Origin: Fusobacterium ulcerans
Lineage (GTDB): Bacteria; Fusobacteriota; Fusobacteriia; Fusobacteriales; Fusobacteriaceae
Length of the DNA: 64,000 nt
Direction: 5' to 3'
Assembly (NCBI RefSeq): GCF_003019675.1
Contig: NZ_CP028105.1
Location: 3,473,676-3,537,675 of the forward strand
In this document: positions 49,601-58,366 of the stretch, one piece after another
Position numbering within the stretch: position 1 is the stretch's first letter
Layout of the letters: every line of letters starts with the position of its first letter
Made by a program: the position numbers and the translations under genes
Notes under the pieces: model-generated
Database searches by the model: none
Seen by the model: only the letters and a program-made list of their open reading frames with translations
Told to the model about the DNA's origin: nothing

Positions 49601-50625
49601 GAAGAGGTTGCTGCAATTTCCAATCTTCCACTTGCTACATTGTATTCTCCAAAATTTTCAGCTGTAACTGATCCTTTTGGAATATGTACTGTTGTTCCTT
49701 GCCCAAATCCCGTACCATTAAAAGTAAGATTTAATGGTGTAAGAACTGCTATCTGTGGTGTTGCTGGAGTTCCTGGTTTACCTGGAACAGGAATAACACT
49801 TGGTATATAGCCTTCTGGAGCTGTTATTGGAGCTACATTTATTATTTTGTCACTTGGTGTATTTGGTGTTGTTATTGTTGGTGCTGTCACTGATATTGCT
49901 GATATTGCACTTGGTGTGCTTACACTTACACTTACTGGTGTTGGTGCTCCAGGTAATATTAATGTAGGTGTTGTCACAGTAGGGATAGTCACTACTCCTG
50001 GAACTACTGTTCCTGGCAATGATCCTAAACTTACATTTGGTGTTGAAACATTTACACTTATATTTGGTTTTATTATTGGTAATTCTGGATTTAATGGTTT
50101 GATGTTCGCTCCTAAGTTAATCGTTTCACTGAAACTTTCATTATCAACAGCGACTCCATTTCCAGACATTATTTTGTCTTTTCCTATATTTCCAGAAGCT
50201 CTAAGAAGACTTCTTCCGCTTCTTGTTCCATAATACTTGTTTATTGCATCTATAGTTTCAGAAAATTCCTTATCTGTTCTATCTTTCATTTTTCCATTAT
50301 CTAAATACTGATAAGTAAAAAAGATTTGTGTACTATTGAATAAAGGCTTTGAATAAAAATCTCCCTTTCTTACAAGCTCCACAAAGTCTGCATTATATTC
50401 TTTTATCATTTTTTCGTTTTCTGCTATTTTCCTTTTTATTTCTTCTCGTTCTGTTTGAATCCTAGTTAAAAGATCGCTTTTAGTTTCCTGTATTTCCTCT
50501 GCTGTTATTCCTGCACCTAAAGATATTCCTCCTGTTATCATGAAGGCTATCAAAAGCGAAAGAGAATAACTGACTTTTCTTTTCAAAAATCTCTTTAGAG
50601 ATTTTTCGATGTCGTTCTTTCTCAT
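40699..50625 (-). CDS. Giant type V autotransporter adhesin (RadD/Fap2-like architecture)
   Basis: 3308 residues. Signal peptide with an extended basic N-region, cleaved near residue 38. Residues about 40-160 form the fusobacterial autotransporter-associated N-domain (a coiled coil followed by FVELVRKGDFYSK). A Pro/Thr/Val-rich region spans about 165-290. A very long beta-helix passenger, built of short repeats around TGTI..G..IGIY, runs to about 2900. Then come a helical linker (about 2930-3020, DLTIGEQFDAMDKGLDNIL) and a C-terminal barrel of about 280 residues ending in aromatic F (FNYKF). It should display the passenger on the cell surface. Family members mediate coaggregation or host binding; which partner this one binds is unknown. 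Confidence 0.93.
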   Translation of the reverse strand: MRKNDIEKSLKRFLKRKVSYSLSLLIAFMITGGISLGAGITAEEIQETKSDLLTRIQTEREEIKRKIAENEKMIKEYNADFVELVRKGDFYSKPLFNSTQIFFTYQYLDNGKMKDRTDKEFSETIDAINKYYGTRSGRSLLRASGNIGKDKIMSGNGVAVDNESFSETINLGANIKPLNPELPIIKPNISVNVSTPNVSLGSLPGTVVPGVVTIPTVTTPTLILPGAPTPVSVSVSTPSAISAISVTAPTITTPNTPSDKIINVAPITAPEGYIPSVIPVPGKPGTPATPQIAVLTPLNLTFNGTGFGQGTTVHIPKGSVTAENFGEYNVASGRLEIAATSSGYNWSGATMNASIGGTGTLTSPGSSTSSLVAFISDTINHDVAIKGNYKLSRTDDSGNGTVMFVSLNPYHVATTDKTFDFQGNLILEGHSNPASGNCLVGFEHQLLTYVQANTSTGTSILENSGTITLDSGYNIVGIMIDTEYTSASQAFLKQPQTINSGTIIINAKQSIGIDYGKYYNASPNSKVWLGNIVVNGENNYAFRMKDYTSYNTGYYDLADITGTNGTITVNGKKNIGVAIAHGFSSGDPIQKVRALNLVVNGEETVGFFRNVTTAANANDMVLDSAALNSINFGSNAKNSTLIRSDQNGITIARAISVNSGLTGNSFAQASNTGKITNNNTLTSDGMSEFTGLVADGTTATITNTGTVQITGNGNKNIGLATVSGGVGSNSGTVKVLGTGNNKSGIYNTGTFTISNGSNIEVTGESSSGIYNNNVVSVSGTVNIKGTNGTTGIYSNGGTITSTSGNNLTISVDDTSNPTTKGLAVYAEGGANVTLGAAKIEVKNGAAGVAAFGAGTSISLIGSELKYSGEGYAAYSDGNGTINLTNANLELSGKATGVELDLLAPKVTLNGTTITMMSNDATVANLKNATGLLSNSLKSTVETNLGSGVTIVDGFDGVNTFDKYKIATVDGGDLTIDADMDKYSQNDTTTGYFYSRRFLGQRLDLTVDTGITVTSSTNTAYATSYFNNQVVGLEMNSSKAATSATDAQINLLANSKVIADRTDAGAGAIGLYMNFGKVDIAAGAVVEVEKGTSGGNIVNAGGVGVYAVNGSTVTNAGEITVAGKNAIGILGMAYREQPVGTPLVDEFGNTGIFTNQGKIEITNNQDIKLDGTGTIGIYAYNNSGGSSANSKATNTGTIEVGESTATNAAIGIYGDKSLIANSGNIKTGKEGIGIYGIKGSTISSLGTLTLGADGIGVMVDGTSNITATSVILAAGSGTDANGKTGIFYKGTGSESQSIGIAIDASAFDKGTAVFVENMNLSSGGQIDVGKDGVGIFLKGNTSANTATNTGIINLTGTKTGAVGMYTKIGKIINTGTINVNNSTHIGMYAEGPGNTVANGNIINLNVNNSTGIFVKDGAKAELNIGNTINFIPGTSDSLGVFAHKGEVEFKDNILFSNNNENKNIYVYGKDATVGIDPVKTVTVDGVGTPTTAGNKTVGIYLENAGTGSTFTSNTTGQLVVQGEAVGIYSKGNNTLNVNVTAIGEKTTGVFIDGGSTITGTVTARGASGVGAVGVYGSGGAVTIGAGGLTLNTDTDKGTGMYLADGAYASGGKITVNNTATVDNIGVYYSKGTASGTVTNGAEVELTGNKSIGVYAADGINLVNTKNITSTGGSNNIASYVGGNSTLTSNGNITMTGTGGNIGIYTGKGSGINNGAIDLRLSTGTSSAGMVAKTDASSDTASVENKNTITVGSNLGMYVAGNGTSSGKNTGTITATTGTGVYVDGAAHSFNGTGGTIASNAVGIYLKDTGANKITAGTLNIGSGGVGVFGENAKIDFAVNVTGAEAVGVAAESGTVISGNITTGQDSVGAYVLDNTVSFNGSVITTGTNSSNTSIGVLLANGIGTYTMNNVTVNAKNGVGIYLGTGANLTHNGTVTTENGIGIYVANGTTLTTGTTVLNVKNGGTGVYIDQGTANLGTTGSLTFNFSSGGGIGIYNNGGTMNIGSNISVTGSGSLAATKDGSLTSSGTLNIGTGAVGLLGEYGAATTTPKEIRNTASGIINATSGGIGLAAIKSGAGPGALVTITNAGTISASGQSAGNDPSIGIYTDTANVVNTGTINVGANGIGIYAVFNGTGITVQNNNVKMNGSNGIGVYLKDGVALASGNSITGSGSNNTGLVLENTAVPTSVGTISLGADSIGVMATGAAATGIINGNISVGAGNNAIGIVATNGANVTLSAASTVTTGANGIGVYVNTASTAVVNDASKVSVGTGGVYLYSNGGNLSFAGNLVVNDQIGIAANGGTVATLGATSITVTNGGIGAYIKGSVPTLTGTAINLQSGTASKYSMGIYYDGVTGIGTAPTINQTGNYTIGMVLNNSSGTASGVNISGQNQIGIMAQQGSVLNAGGTVTIAGDKNIGIYGDNSNITANSGIFVGNSTYTADKSSSSIGIFMKGGTYTGSGNVTVKENSIGIYGDQMTGGSITHLGVGNVMTLEDNAIGFYGTGTSGNMEAEFTGGTTGGNGTIAFYGKGINMKVTSDISLGNNTAVGIVSQGTGNVTYNGAISVGEKSIGIYKADGAGVITTSAGNWNIGKGGYGIYAKQSGALASTINNGASMILDTSAVGIFSDGKNKVYNSGNITVGATDLGPSGDHSKTDDHLNSVGMYLAGGTIAENTGTITVNHDHSVGVYVTGTGSYFTNKGAGVLNIDGGGVGILVKDGGIALNEGTITLGTNLAACGAETVGMAAFNGGRILNTGTINVNAGVGMLVETGAVLDNTGVLNVTGGVGIQGAGTVINKGTINVSGSGTATNLGGSSGPANIGAVKIESDGTITINDQYVAIGGTLNAAGAIVVNGAYVDVTTGVPMFNASNVTGEVKLLSNFASTGNGISYLFQNFLNTAAGTVSGSKLTTKTSPLFVAKITTDGHLAVVKRPYADLTIGEQFDAMDKGLDNILKNSGGSGRDAEILKGLNEYLDGLAADQFERETSQKLSEFRGDIYATIQGRMQDINRAFDNSFYELESSYNLTKDSSKYSVIYTDGNYKDSTLGIDDYDYKVMGLLYMKEKEGSEYGSKYGYTVGFAGSKFDFDDGGSKEDVYSLRVGAHRVKNLSEEHKVSWLSRIELGYNRHIAKRKLNLHETFENKGEYNTYSVALDNRLTKVIYTDLSRQLDVYADLDLEYGKIDDFKESAGSKGGLEVQIKDNDYLSAQAGAGVKASQRIYAGNDISVKVTADVKYAYEFGDNYDGNKARLKNGEEGYYSLITPEEREGKLTGKIGLTVEKANHMGVTFEVEAADESHKKDSSIKYGVRFNYKF

Positions 50626-50640
50626 GAATCTTCCCCCTAT

Positions 50641-51222
50641 TTAATTTCCTGCTCTTACTTTCTGCTCCATTCTATCTAATCTACTCAAGTATTCATTAAG
50701 TTTCTCATTTTCTAATAAAAGAAGTTCAATTTCATTGTTGTTTGAATTAAACTGATCATATACTTCATCGAATTTCTGACTTAAAAATACTCTGTTTTCA
50801 TCAGATTCCATCCCCAAAACCTCTTCAAGTTTCACAATTTCTTCTTCTTCCATTTTCAGAAATGCCATTCTTTCCTTTCCAATTTCAAAAGCTGCTCCTG
50901 CTGCTGCTATTCTAGCTTCAGGGTTGTTCTCACTTCTGAATACTTTTTCCTCAAGAGATTCATTCATATCTCTTCTGATATCTTCAAGTATTTTTTTCCC
51001 CTTTTTTTCCTCTGCCTTTTCAGCTGCTACTTTGGCTTTTTCCTCTTCAGCTTTTACTTTTTCAGCATCTTCAATAGCTTTCAGTTTTGCCTTTTCTTCA
51101 GCCTGAATTTCTCTTCTTATCTGTTCAAGAACTTTTTTTCCCTCTTTTTCACTTACCTCCTGTGAATAAAGTGCTGTTGTCAAACAAGATAGAAAAAGAA
51201 ATACCCCCAACATCTTTTTCAT
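50641..51222 (-). CDS. Exported coiled-coil protein preceding the autotransporter
   Basis: 193 residues: a signal peptide (about 1-20), then a highly charged helical protein rich in Glu, Lys and Ala. Two near-copies of a short block appear (EGKKVLEQIRREIQ and KGKKILEDIRRDMN). The C-terminal half is a coiled coil ending in RMEQKVRAGN. It is 15 bases upstream of the autotransporter. Fusobacterial rad-type adhesin loci also carry small exported proteins ahead of the large autotransporter, so a periplasmic or outer-membrane accessory role is likely. No family was firmly recognised. Confidence 0.75.
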   Translation of the reverse strand: MKKMLGVFLFLSCLTTALYSQEVSEKEGKKVLEQIRREIQAEEKAKLKAIEDAEKVKAEEEKAKVAAEKAEEKKGKKILEDIRRDMNESLEEKVFRSENNPEARIAAAGAAFEIGKERMAFLKMEEEEIVKLEEVLGMESDENRVFLSQKFDEVYDQFNSNNNEIELLLLENEKLNEYLSRLDRMEQKVRAGN

Positions 51223-51306
51223 TTTTTTCCTCCTTGATAATTATTTTTTGACGCACAAATAATACGTTCGGTTCCTTTAAGCCGTTTTTATTCAGTACAT
51301 TTTTTA

Positions 51307-51321
51307 GAAACAAATTGTTTC
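51307..51321. repeat. Perfect 15-base palindrome in the adhesin leader
   Basis: GAAACAAATTGTTTC has 7-bp arms around one base. It lies about 30 bases past the predicted transcription start and is a candidate operator or small hairpin. Confidence 0.4.
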
Positions 51322-51352
51322 ATATGCAACTAAAAAGGACTTTTACAGTACA

Positions 51353-51381
51353 ATTATAGCATAGTGTTCTTTTTTTTAAAA
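51353..51381 (-). promoter_or_regulatory. Promoter of the adhesin operon
   Basis: On the minus strand a perfect TATAAT (plus 51353-51358) follows a weak TTTAAA -35-like box at 16-17 bases. It would give a leader of about 120 bases ahead of the coiled-coil gene ATG (51222), which has an AAGGAGG site. No other feature is seen in 51223-51470. Confidence 0.5.
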
Positions 51382-51474
51382 GAATATATTTGCAAAATTA
51401 TTTTATTAATACATAACTTATCTAAAAAATGAAAAAATAATACAATGCCATACTAAGAAAAATTTAAATAAAAA

Positions 51475-51506
51475 AAAGAGAATGATTTCTTTAAACCATT
51501 CTCTTT
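51475..51506 (-). terminator. Terminator of tgt
   Basis: AAAGAGAATG (51475-51484) pairs with CATTCTCTTT (51497-51506), followed on the minus strand by a T-rich tail. It lies 13 bases past the tgt stop. Confidence 0.88.
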
Positions 51507-51518
51507 TTGATATTCTTT

Positions 51519-52706
<1,188 letters not shown>

Positions 52707-54887
52707 TTATCTGTCTACTGATATTACATTTTTTAATTTTAATATATTGTTTAATAAATATTTGTATTCACTCTTATCACTTATTTCAATAGTTAACTTT
52801 ATATTTATAAGCTTTTCTCCATTTTTACTTATTTCATTTGAATTAACAGAAACAAGATGTATTTTATGGTTTGCTATTGTGTTTATAAGATCTAAAAGTA
52901 TATTTGGTTTATCATAAACTAAAACATTGAATGTAAATTTGTATTTATTTACTTTTTTCTCTGTGAGAGACTTATCCCATGCAACTTCTATCTCTCTGGA
53001 AGGATCATGTTCTATCATACTTTTCAGATTTTTACAATCCTTTCTATGCACTGTTATTCCTGTAAGTTTAGTTACATATCCAGTTATTTCATCTCCTGGC
53101 AGCGGAGTACAGCATCTTGCAAATCTAATAAGAGTATTGTTCACACCATCTATAACTATTCCAAAGTCATTTTTACCAGAAGTACTTTTTTCCTTCTCTT
53201 TTTTCTTTTCCATAAGTTCATCTATATTGATATTTGAAATAGCTCTCTCTTTTTCTATTCTTGTTCTAAGTTTTTTGATAATAACATCTATCTTGCTTCT
53301 CTTTTCTCCCACATGGTAATAGAAATCATCTAAATTACTGATATTATTCTTTTCCATATGTTTTTTAATGATAGGATCCTCTTCCATTTCTTTTAGAGAT
53401 ATTCCAAGTTTTCCTAATTCTCTTTCAAGATTTTCTCTACCATTCTTTATAGTTTCATCCATTATCTGCTCTTTAAGCAGCTTTCTGATTTTACTTTTAG
53501 CTCCATGAGTAACTACTATATCAAGCCAGTCTTTTGCAGGACCTTTTGAATTTTTAGCAGTTATTATCTCTACTCTGTCTCCATTTTGCAATTTATAATC
53601 AAGGGTAACTATTTTTCCGTTAACCTTAGCTCCTACACATTTACATCCTATCTGTGTATGTATTGCAAAAGCAAAGTCCAAAGGTGTAGATCCTTGAGGA
53701 AGTTCTAGTATGTCCCCTTTAGGTGAAAATACAAAAACTGTCTCATTCATTATATCTTCTGTTACACTTTTAATGAAGTCCTGTGTATCTTCTGCTTCAT
53801 TTTGAAGTTCAAGTATATTTCTAAGCCATCCATATACCTGATCTCCCTTTGTAACTTTTGTTTTTTCCTTATAACTCCAGTGAGCTGCAATTCCCTCTTC
53901 AGCTACTCTATCCATATCCTCTGTTCTTATTTGTATTTCAATAAATTTACCTAGAGGCCCAACTATTGTTGTATGTATAGACTGATAGTTATTTGATTTT
54001 GGTACTGCTATATAGTCTTTAAATCTTCCTGGAACAGGTCTGAAATGACTATGAATAACTCCAAGAGTATTATAACATTCACCTTCTGTATCTACAATTA
54101 TACGTACCCCCATAAGATCATATATGTCATCAAACTCTTTTCCTTTTTCATACATCTTTTTATATATACTGTAGAAATGTTTAAATCTTCCTTTTACATT
54201 TCCTTTAATACCTGTATCATGTAAAAGCTTAACTATAGTTTTTATAAAGCTTTCTACATATTCACTTCTTTCATTTCTTTTACTGTCTATTAAAGATTTT
54301 ATATGTTCGTATTCTTCCGGCTTTAGGTAACGCAGACATAAGTCTTCAAGTTCCCATTTTATTTTTGCTATTCCCAGTCTATGAGCAAGAGGAGCATATA
54401 TATCCAGAGTTTCCTGTGATATAGCAATCTGTTTTTCAGGTTTCATATATTTTAATGTTCTCATATTATGAAGTCTGTCAGAAAGCTTAATTATTATAAC
54501 TCTAAGATTTTGTGCCATTGCAAGAATCATTTTTCTTATATTTTCATCCTGCTTTTTAGTACCATTAGGAAGACTCTTTAATTTTGTAACTCCATCTACA
54601 AGTGTTGCTACTGTATCACCAAAATTATACTTGATATCTGCTAAAGTTATCAAAGTATCTTCAACTATATCATGAAGTATCCCAGCTACAATAGTATCTG
54701 TATCCATTTTCATATCTATAAGAATCTTAGTAACTTCCACAGGGTGCATAATATAATCTTCTCCAGATTTTCTATACTGTCCCTCATGACACTCCTCAGC
54801 AAAATATAGAGCCAGCTTAATTTTCTCCAGATCTACTTTTAAATTATTCTTATTTATCTGATTTACAATTTCTTCCCAATAGTTCAT
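52707..54887 (-). CDS. relA: Bifunctional (p)ppGpp synthetase/hydrolase (RelA/SpoT)
   Basis: 726 residues in the long RSH layout. The hydrolase HD domain retains HDIVEDT and the ILAMAQNLRVIIIKLSDRLHNMRT region. The synthetase domain has GRFKHFYSIYKKM, YDLMGVRIIV and YQSIHTT. TGS domain near residue 390 (VFSPKGDILELPQGSTPLDFA), then a zinc-finger/helical region with CCTPLPGDEI and HRKDC, and a C-terminal ACT domain. Intact motifs in both halves point to a bifunctional enzyme. Sits between apt and tgt, a nucleotide-linked group seen in many bacteria. Confidence 0.96.
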   Translation of the reverse strand: MNYWEEIVNQINKNNLKVDLEKIKLALYFAEECHEGQYRKSGEDYIMHPVEVTKILIDMKMDTDTIVAGILHDIVEDTLITLADIKYNFGDTVATLVDGVTKLKSLPNGTKKQDENIRKMILAMAQNLRVIIIKLSDRLHNMRTLKYMKPEKQIAISQETLDIYAPLAHRLGIAKIKWELEDLCLRYLKPEEYEHIKSLIDSKRNERSEYVESFIKTIVKLLHDTGIKGNVKGRFKHFYSIYKKMYEKGKEFDDIYDLMGVRIIVDTEGECYNTLGVIHSHFRPVPGRFKDYIAVPKSNNYQSIHTTIVGPLGKFIEIQIRTEDMDRVAEEGIAAHWSYKEKTKVTKGDQVYGWLRNILELQNEAEDTQDFIKSVTEDIMNETVFVFSPKGDILELPQGSTPLDFAFAIHTQIGCKCVGAKVNGKIVTLDYKLQNGDRVEIITAKNSKGPAKDWLDIVVTHGAKSKIRKLLKEQIMDETIKNGRENLERELGKLGISLKEMEEDPIIKKHMEKNNISNLDDFYYHVGEKRSKIDVIIKKLRTRIEKERAISNINIDELMEKKKEKEKSTSGKNDFGIVIDGVNNTLIRFARCCTPLPGDEITGYVTKLTGITVHRKDCKNLKSMIEHDPSREIEVAWDKSLTEKKVNKYKFTFNVLVYDKPNILLDLINTIANHKIHLVSVNSNEISKNGEKLINIKLTIEISDKSEYKYLLNNILKLKNVISVDR

Positions 54888-54940
54888 ATATTTCCTCTTT
54901 TCTATAATGTGATTTCGTTTTAAAAGAACCTAAAATAAAA

Positions 54941-54977
54941 AAGCCTAACCAAAACAAATAAATTCTGAGTCAGGCTT
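54941..54977 (-). terminator. Terminator after apt
   Basis: AAGCCTAAC (54941-54949) pairs with GTCAGGCTT (54969-54977) with one mismatch. A T-rich tail follows on the minus strand. Confidence 0.8.
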
Positions 54978-54985
54978 CTGCTATT

Positions 54986-55498
54986 CTAATATTTCATCAA
55001 AGTTAACACAGGATAATCTTTAAGTTTTTCCATCCCTTTTAACTCTTCAAGTTCAATTAAAAACGCTAGTCCCGCAACTATTCCTCCTAGAGATTCAACT
55101 AGTTTTATAACAGCTTCTATAGTTCCTCCTGTTGCCAGTAAGTCATCTATTATCAAAACCCTCTGTCCAGGTTTAATAGAATCTTTATGCATACACAATA
55201 CATTTGATCCATATTCAAGATCATATGAATATTCTATTACTTCTCTTGGAAGTTTTCCTGGTTTTCTAACTGGAACGAATCCTATTCCTAAAGCATACGA
55301 AACTGGGCATCCAAATATGAATCCTCTAGCTTCTGGCCCAACTACCACATCTATATTATGCTCTTTAGCAAAATTTACTATTTGATCAGTAGCTTCTTTA
55401 TATGCTTCTCCATCATTCATCAAAGGAGTTATATCTCTGAATACAATTCCTTCTTTTGGAAAATCTAATACAGTCGCTACATAATTTTTCAAGTCCAT
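54986..55498 (-). CDS. apt: Adenine phosphoribosyltransferase
   Basis: 170 residues, the family's normal size. Converts adenine and PRPP to AMP for purine salvage. Landmarks: [41 protein letters not shown], and the PRPP loop [13 protein letters not shown]. It follows the TPR lipoprotein gene by 14 bases. Confidence 0.97.
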   Translation of the reverse strand: MDLKNYVATVLDFPKEGIVFRDITPLMNDGEAYKEATDQIVNFAKEHNIDVVVGPEARGFIFGCPVSYALGIGFVPVRKPGKLPREVIEYSYDLEYGSNVLCMHKDSIKPGQRVLIIDDLLATGGTIEAVIKLVESLGGIVAGLAFLIELEELKGMEKLKDYPVLTLMKY

Positions 55499-55512
55499 TT
55501 TTTCTCACCCCA

Positions 55513-56361
55513 TTAATTATCTCTGTTATTTCTATTTAATTTTTCTCTAAGTTCTATATATTTGGGTTCATATTTATAATTATCTGAAATTAATTTAAAT
55601 GAATTAAGTGCTTTTTCTTTTTCTCCTGTTTCTAAATACAGTGTTGAAAGCATTAAGAAAAGCTCATCATCTCCACCATTTTCTGATATGTATCTTATCA
55701 ATACCTTAGCAGCTGAATTCTTTTCATTGAATACATCAGATAAAGAGCTGCAATATAAAATTACATAGTCTCTTTCATTGCTGTAATCTTCATATTTCTT
55801 ATTTAATAAAGAATATAGTATTCTTTTTCTATTCAAATTTACAAGATCATTTTTAAGTATACGATACAATCTTCTATCATATTTTTCTTCCTGTACATCT
55901 TTCAGATAATTATATGATTCCTCATAATTCTTTTTTTCATAAGCTATGTACCCTCTCAGCTTCAAAACAACATTATCTTTTGAATCTTTAGGAAACATAT
56001 TCAGATATTTTTCTGCTTTTTCAAACTGCTTATCCCTATAATAGACATTAGCTAAATTCTTTATAACACTTTCATCTTTTGGGGCTATTTCATAAGCTTT
56101 TTCCAAATAATAGATTGCTTCTTCCTTGTTTCCAAGCTCGCAATTTACCACTGCCATCTCTTTCATTACCATAAGATTATTGGAATTATTCCTATATATT
56201 TGCTCATACTCTTTTAAAGCTTCTTTTTTCTTGCCCTTATGATATAAGTTCACTCCTTTTAAAAAAGCATAATCATCCTGGACAAGATTTTTTTCTCTCT
56301 TATCTGCTCCAGAGCATCCGCCCAAAAGCAGTATTCCTAACAGAAAAAATATTTTTTTCAT
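55513..56361 (-). CDS. TPR-repeat lipoprotein
   Basis: 282 residues. The N-terminus MKKIFFLLGILLLGGCSG is a lipoprotein signal with a GGC lipobox, so it is likely anchored in a membrane. Several tetratricopeptide repeats follow (for example EALKEYEQIYRNNSNNLMVM and EAIYYLEKAYEIAPKD, then EKAEKYLNMFPKD). TPRs bind partner proteins; in lipoproteins they often serve envelope assembly. The partner is unknown. Overlaps the DUF502 gene by ATGA. Confidence 0.85.
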   Translation of the reverse strand: MKKIFFLLGILLLGGCSGADKREKNLVQDDYAFLKGVNLYHKGKKKEALKEYEQIYRNNSNNLMVMKEMAVVNCELGNKEEAIYYLEKAYEIAPKDESVIKNLANVYYRDKQFEKAEKYLNMFPKDSKDNVVLKLRGYIAYEKKNYEESYNYLKDVQEEKYDRRLYRILKNDLVNLNRKRILYSLLNKKYEDYSNERDYVILYCSSLSDVFNEKNSAAKVLIRYISENGGDDELFLMLSTLYLETGEKEKALNSFKLISDNYKYEPKYIELREKLNRNNRDN

Positions 56362-57068
56362 TCTATAGTTCCCTGCTCCTGTTCTTTCTCTTCTTCAATA
56401 TTTTCTTCTATCTTCTCTTCTAAATGCTTATCTGGTAAAATAACTCCACCAGATATTATTAATTTTACAGCATCATCAACTTTTATATCTAAAATTTTAA
56501 CATCTTTAGCATCTATAGCTATAAACATCCCTGAAGTTGGATTTGGAGAAGTTGGAATAAAAATATTATATATCTTTTCAACTCCTGTAATTTCTTCAAT
56601 AATAGGATTCTTTTCAGAAGTTAAAAATCCTATACTGTAGATCCCCTTTCTTGGATATTCTACTGCTACTACTTTTTGATATGTTTTAGATCTGTCAGAA
56701 GCTATAATACTTGTTATTTGACTTATTGTAGTGTATATCTGATTAATAAATGGTATCTTTCCTAAGAAAGCTTTTGCTCTCTTAGCTATTTTTGCAAAGA
56801 ATACTATTTTCAATGTAAGTCCTACAAAACAGATAAAAACTATCATCGTCACCAGCGACAATGCATATGTTAAAATCTGGAAATAGAAGAGGTAATCCTC
56901 TTCTCCTACCAATTTTAAAATAATTTCTTTTATTATTTTTGTTACAAATGAATCGTTCAGAACTATCATTACTAAACTCATCACCCAGTTAAATATATAT
57001 AGTGTCAACACTAATGGGAGAAGAGAAAATAGCCCTGCGTAAAAATAACTCTTTATGTGTTTAGTCAT
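56358..57068 (-). CDS. DUF502-family membrane protein
   Basis: 236 residues. Two hydrophobic segments (about 9-31 and 68-95), followed by a soluble region with KIPFINQIYTTISQI and later VFIPTSPNPTSGMFIAI, which are the conserved DUF502 blocks. A Glu-rich tail ends the protein. The family is widely conserved but functionally uncharacterised. It overlaps the CorC-like gene by 8 bases and the TPR lipoprotein gene by 4, suggesting a coupled unit. Confidence 0.88.
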   Translation of the reverse strand: MTKHIKSYFYAGLFSLLPLVLTLYIFNWVMSLVMIVLNDSFVTKIIKEIILKLVGEEDYLFYFQILTYALSLVTMIVFICFVGLTLKIVFFAKIAKRAKAFLGKIPFINQIYTTISQITSIIASDRSKTYQKVVAVEYPRKGIYSIGFLTSEKNPIIEEITGVEKIYNIFIPTSPNPTSGMFIAIDAKDVKILDIKVDDAVKLIISGGVILPDKHLEEKIEENIEEEKEQEQGTIE

Positions 57069-58335
57069 CAGACTGTTGCTCCTTTTCTATTAGAACCCTT
57101 GATACTCTCATTTTATTAATTTCTAATACTTTAAGTTTAACTCCATTGAATTTAAGTTCATCTCCAATAGTAGCTAATCTACCTAATTCAGTAACAATCA
57201 ATCCCCCAAGACTTTCATAATCATCAGATTCAGGAAGGTTTAAACACAACTCTTTGTCAAGAGTTTCTATATCTATCATAGCATCTACTTCATAGCTGTT
57301 TTCATCTATTTGAGTAATAAATTCTTCCTCTTCAGTATCAAATTCATCACGGATTTCTCCAACTATTTCTTCTATAAGATCTTCTATAGTTAAAAGTCCT
57401 ACTATTCCTCCATATTCATCCAATACCATTGCTATATGAACTTTAAGAGCTTTAAATTCTTTTAATATTTCTATAATAGATTTAGTTTCAGGAACAAAAT
57501 ACCCTGGTCTGATAAAGTTTTTTATAGGAACATTTGTATTTCCATCTTTTATACAATTCATTATATCCTTTATATAAAGTACTCCTAATATATTATCAAT
57601 AGTATCTTCATATACTGGTATCCTAGAAAATCCATTATCTACCATCTCATACCAGATATCGTCTATAGTTTTATTTCCTTCAAATGCAAGCATTGCTGTT
57701 CTAGGCGTCATTACCTCTTTAGCAGAAGTTTCTCCAAAACCTACTATAGAATGAATCATTTCTTTTTCATCCTCTTCTATTATCCCTTCAGCTTCTCCTA
57801 CATTTACGAAAGAAATTATATCTTCTTCTGTTATCATCAATGTCTCATCTTCCAGTTCTATTCCAAGAAGTCTTCCTATGAACTTTGATATCCATATCAA
57901 TATTTTGATCAATGGCTTTGTAAAAAAGCTAAACCAATAAACAATAACTATAACCACTCCTGCTATCTTTAATGAATGATTTTTAGCTATTATTTTAGGA
58001 GTTATTTCTCCAAACACCAATATAACAACAGTCATTCCAATAGTTGCAACAGCAACTGATTTGCTTGAAGTCCCCATAAATTGAATAGTAACTATAGTCG
58101 CTATTGAAGAAGCAAGTATATTAACTATATTGTTTCCTAATAACAACCCTGTAAGCATCTCATTAGGATTTTTCAACCATTTTTTCAAAAGATTTACTTG
58201 CTTGTCATGCTTTCCATCTTCCAACTTTTCTAAATGTATGCTTCTAAATGCTGTCAAAGCAGTTTCTGAAGCTGAAAAAAATCCTGATAACAAAATTAAA
58301 AACACAAGTAACACAACATTTTGGTACGTGTCCAC
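57061..58335 (-). CDS. CNNM/CorC-family membrane protein (HlyC/CorC type)
   Basis: 424 residues: a DUF21/CNNM membrane domain with three to four helices (starting FSASETALTAF and including NNIVNILASSIATI), an acidic-helix segment, two CBS domains (about 205-325, with VMTPRTAML and GGIVGLLTIEDL), and a CorC_HlyC domain at the C-terminus. Bacterial members such as CorC and PB1839-like proteins are linked to magnesium transport or homeostasis; the 'hemolysin' label is historical. Confidence 0.92.
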   Translation of the reverse strand: MDTYQNVVLLVFLILLSGFFSASETALTAFRSIHLEKLEDGKHDKQVNLLKKWLKNPNEMLTGLLLGNNIVNILASSIATIVTIQFMGTSSKSVAVATIGMTVVILVFGEITPKIIAKNHSLKIAGVVIVIVYWFSFFTKPLIKILIWISKFIGRLLGIELEDETLMITEEDIISFVNVGEAEGIIEEDEKEMIHSIVGFGETSAKEVMTPRTAMLAFEGNKTIDDIWYEMVDNGFSRIPVYEDTIDNILGVLYIKDIMNCIKDGNTNVPIKNFIRPGYFVPETKSIIEILKEFKALKVHIAMVLDEYGGIVGLLTIEDLIEEIVGEIRDEFDTEEEEFITQIDENSYEVDAMIDIETLDKELCLNLPESDDYESLGGLIVTELGRLATIGDELKFNGVKLKVLEINKMRVSRVLIEKEQQSDD

Positions 58336-58366
58336 TTTTACTCATACACCTTCCTTATTTTCTAAA

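Noticed and set aside
41264..50233. Many plus-strand frames of 60-200 codons opposite the autotransporter
   Set aside because: They are antisense shadows of one long continuous minus-strand gene with signal peptide and barrel. They have no ribosome sites or recognisable domains.
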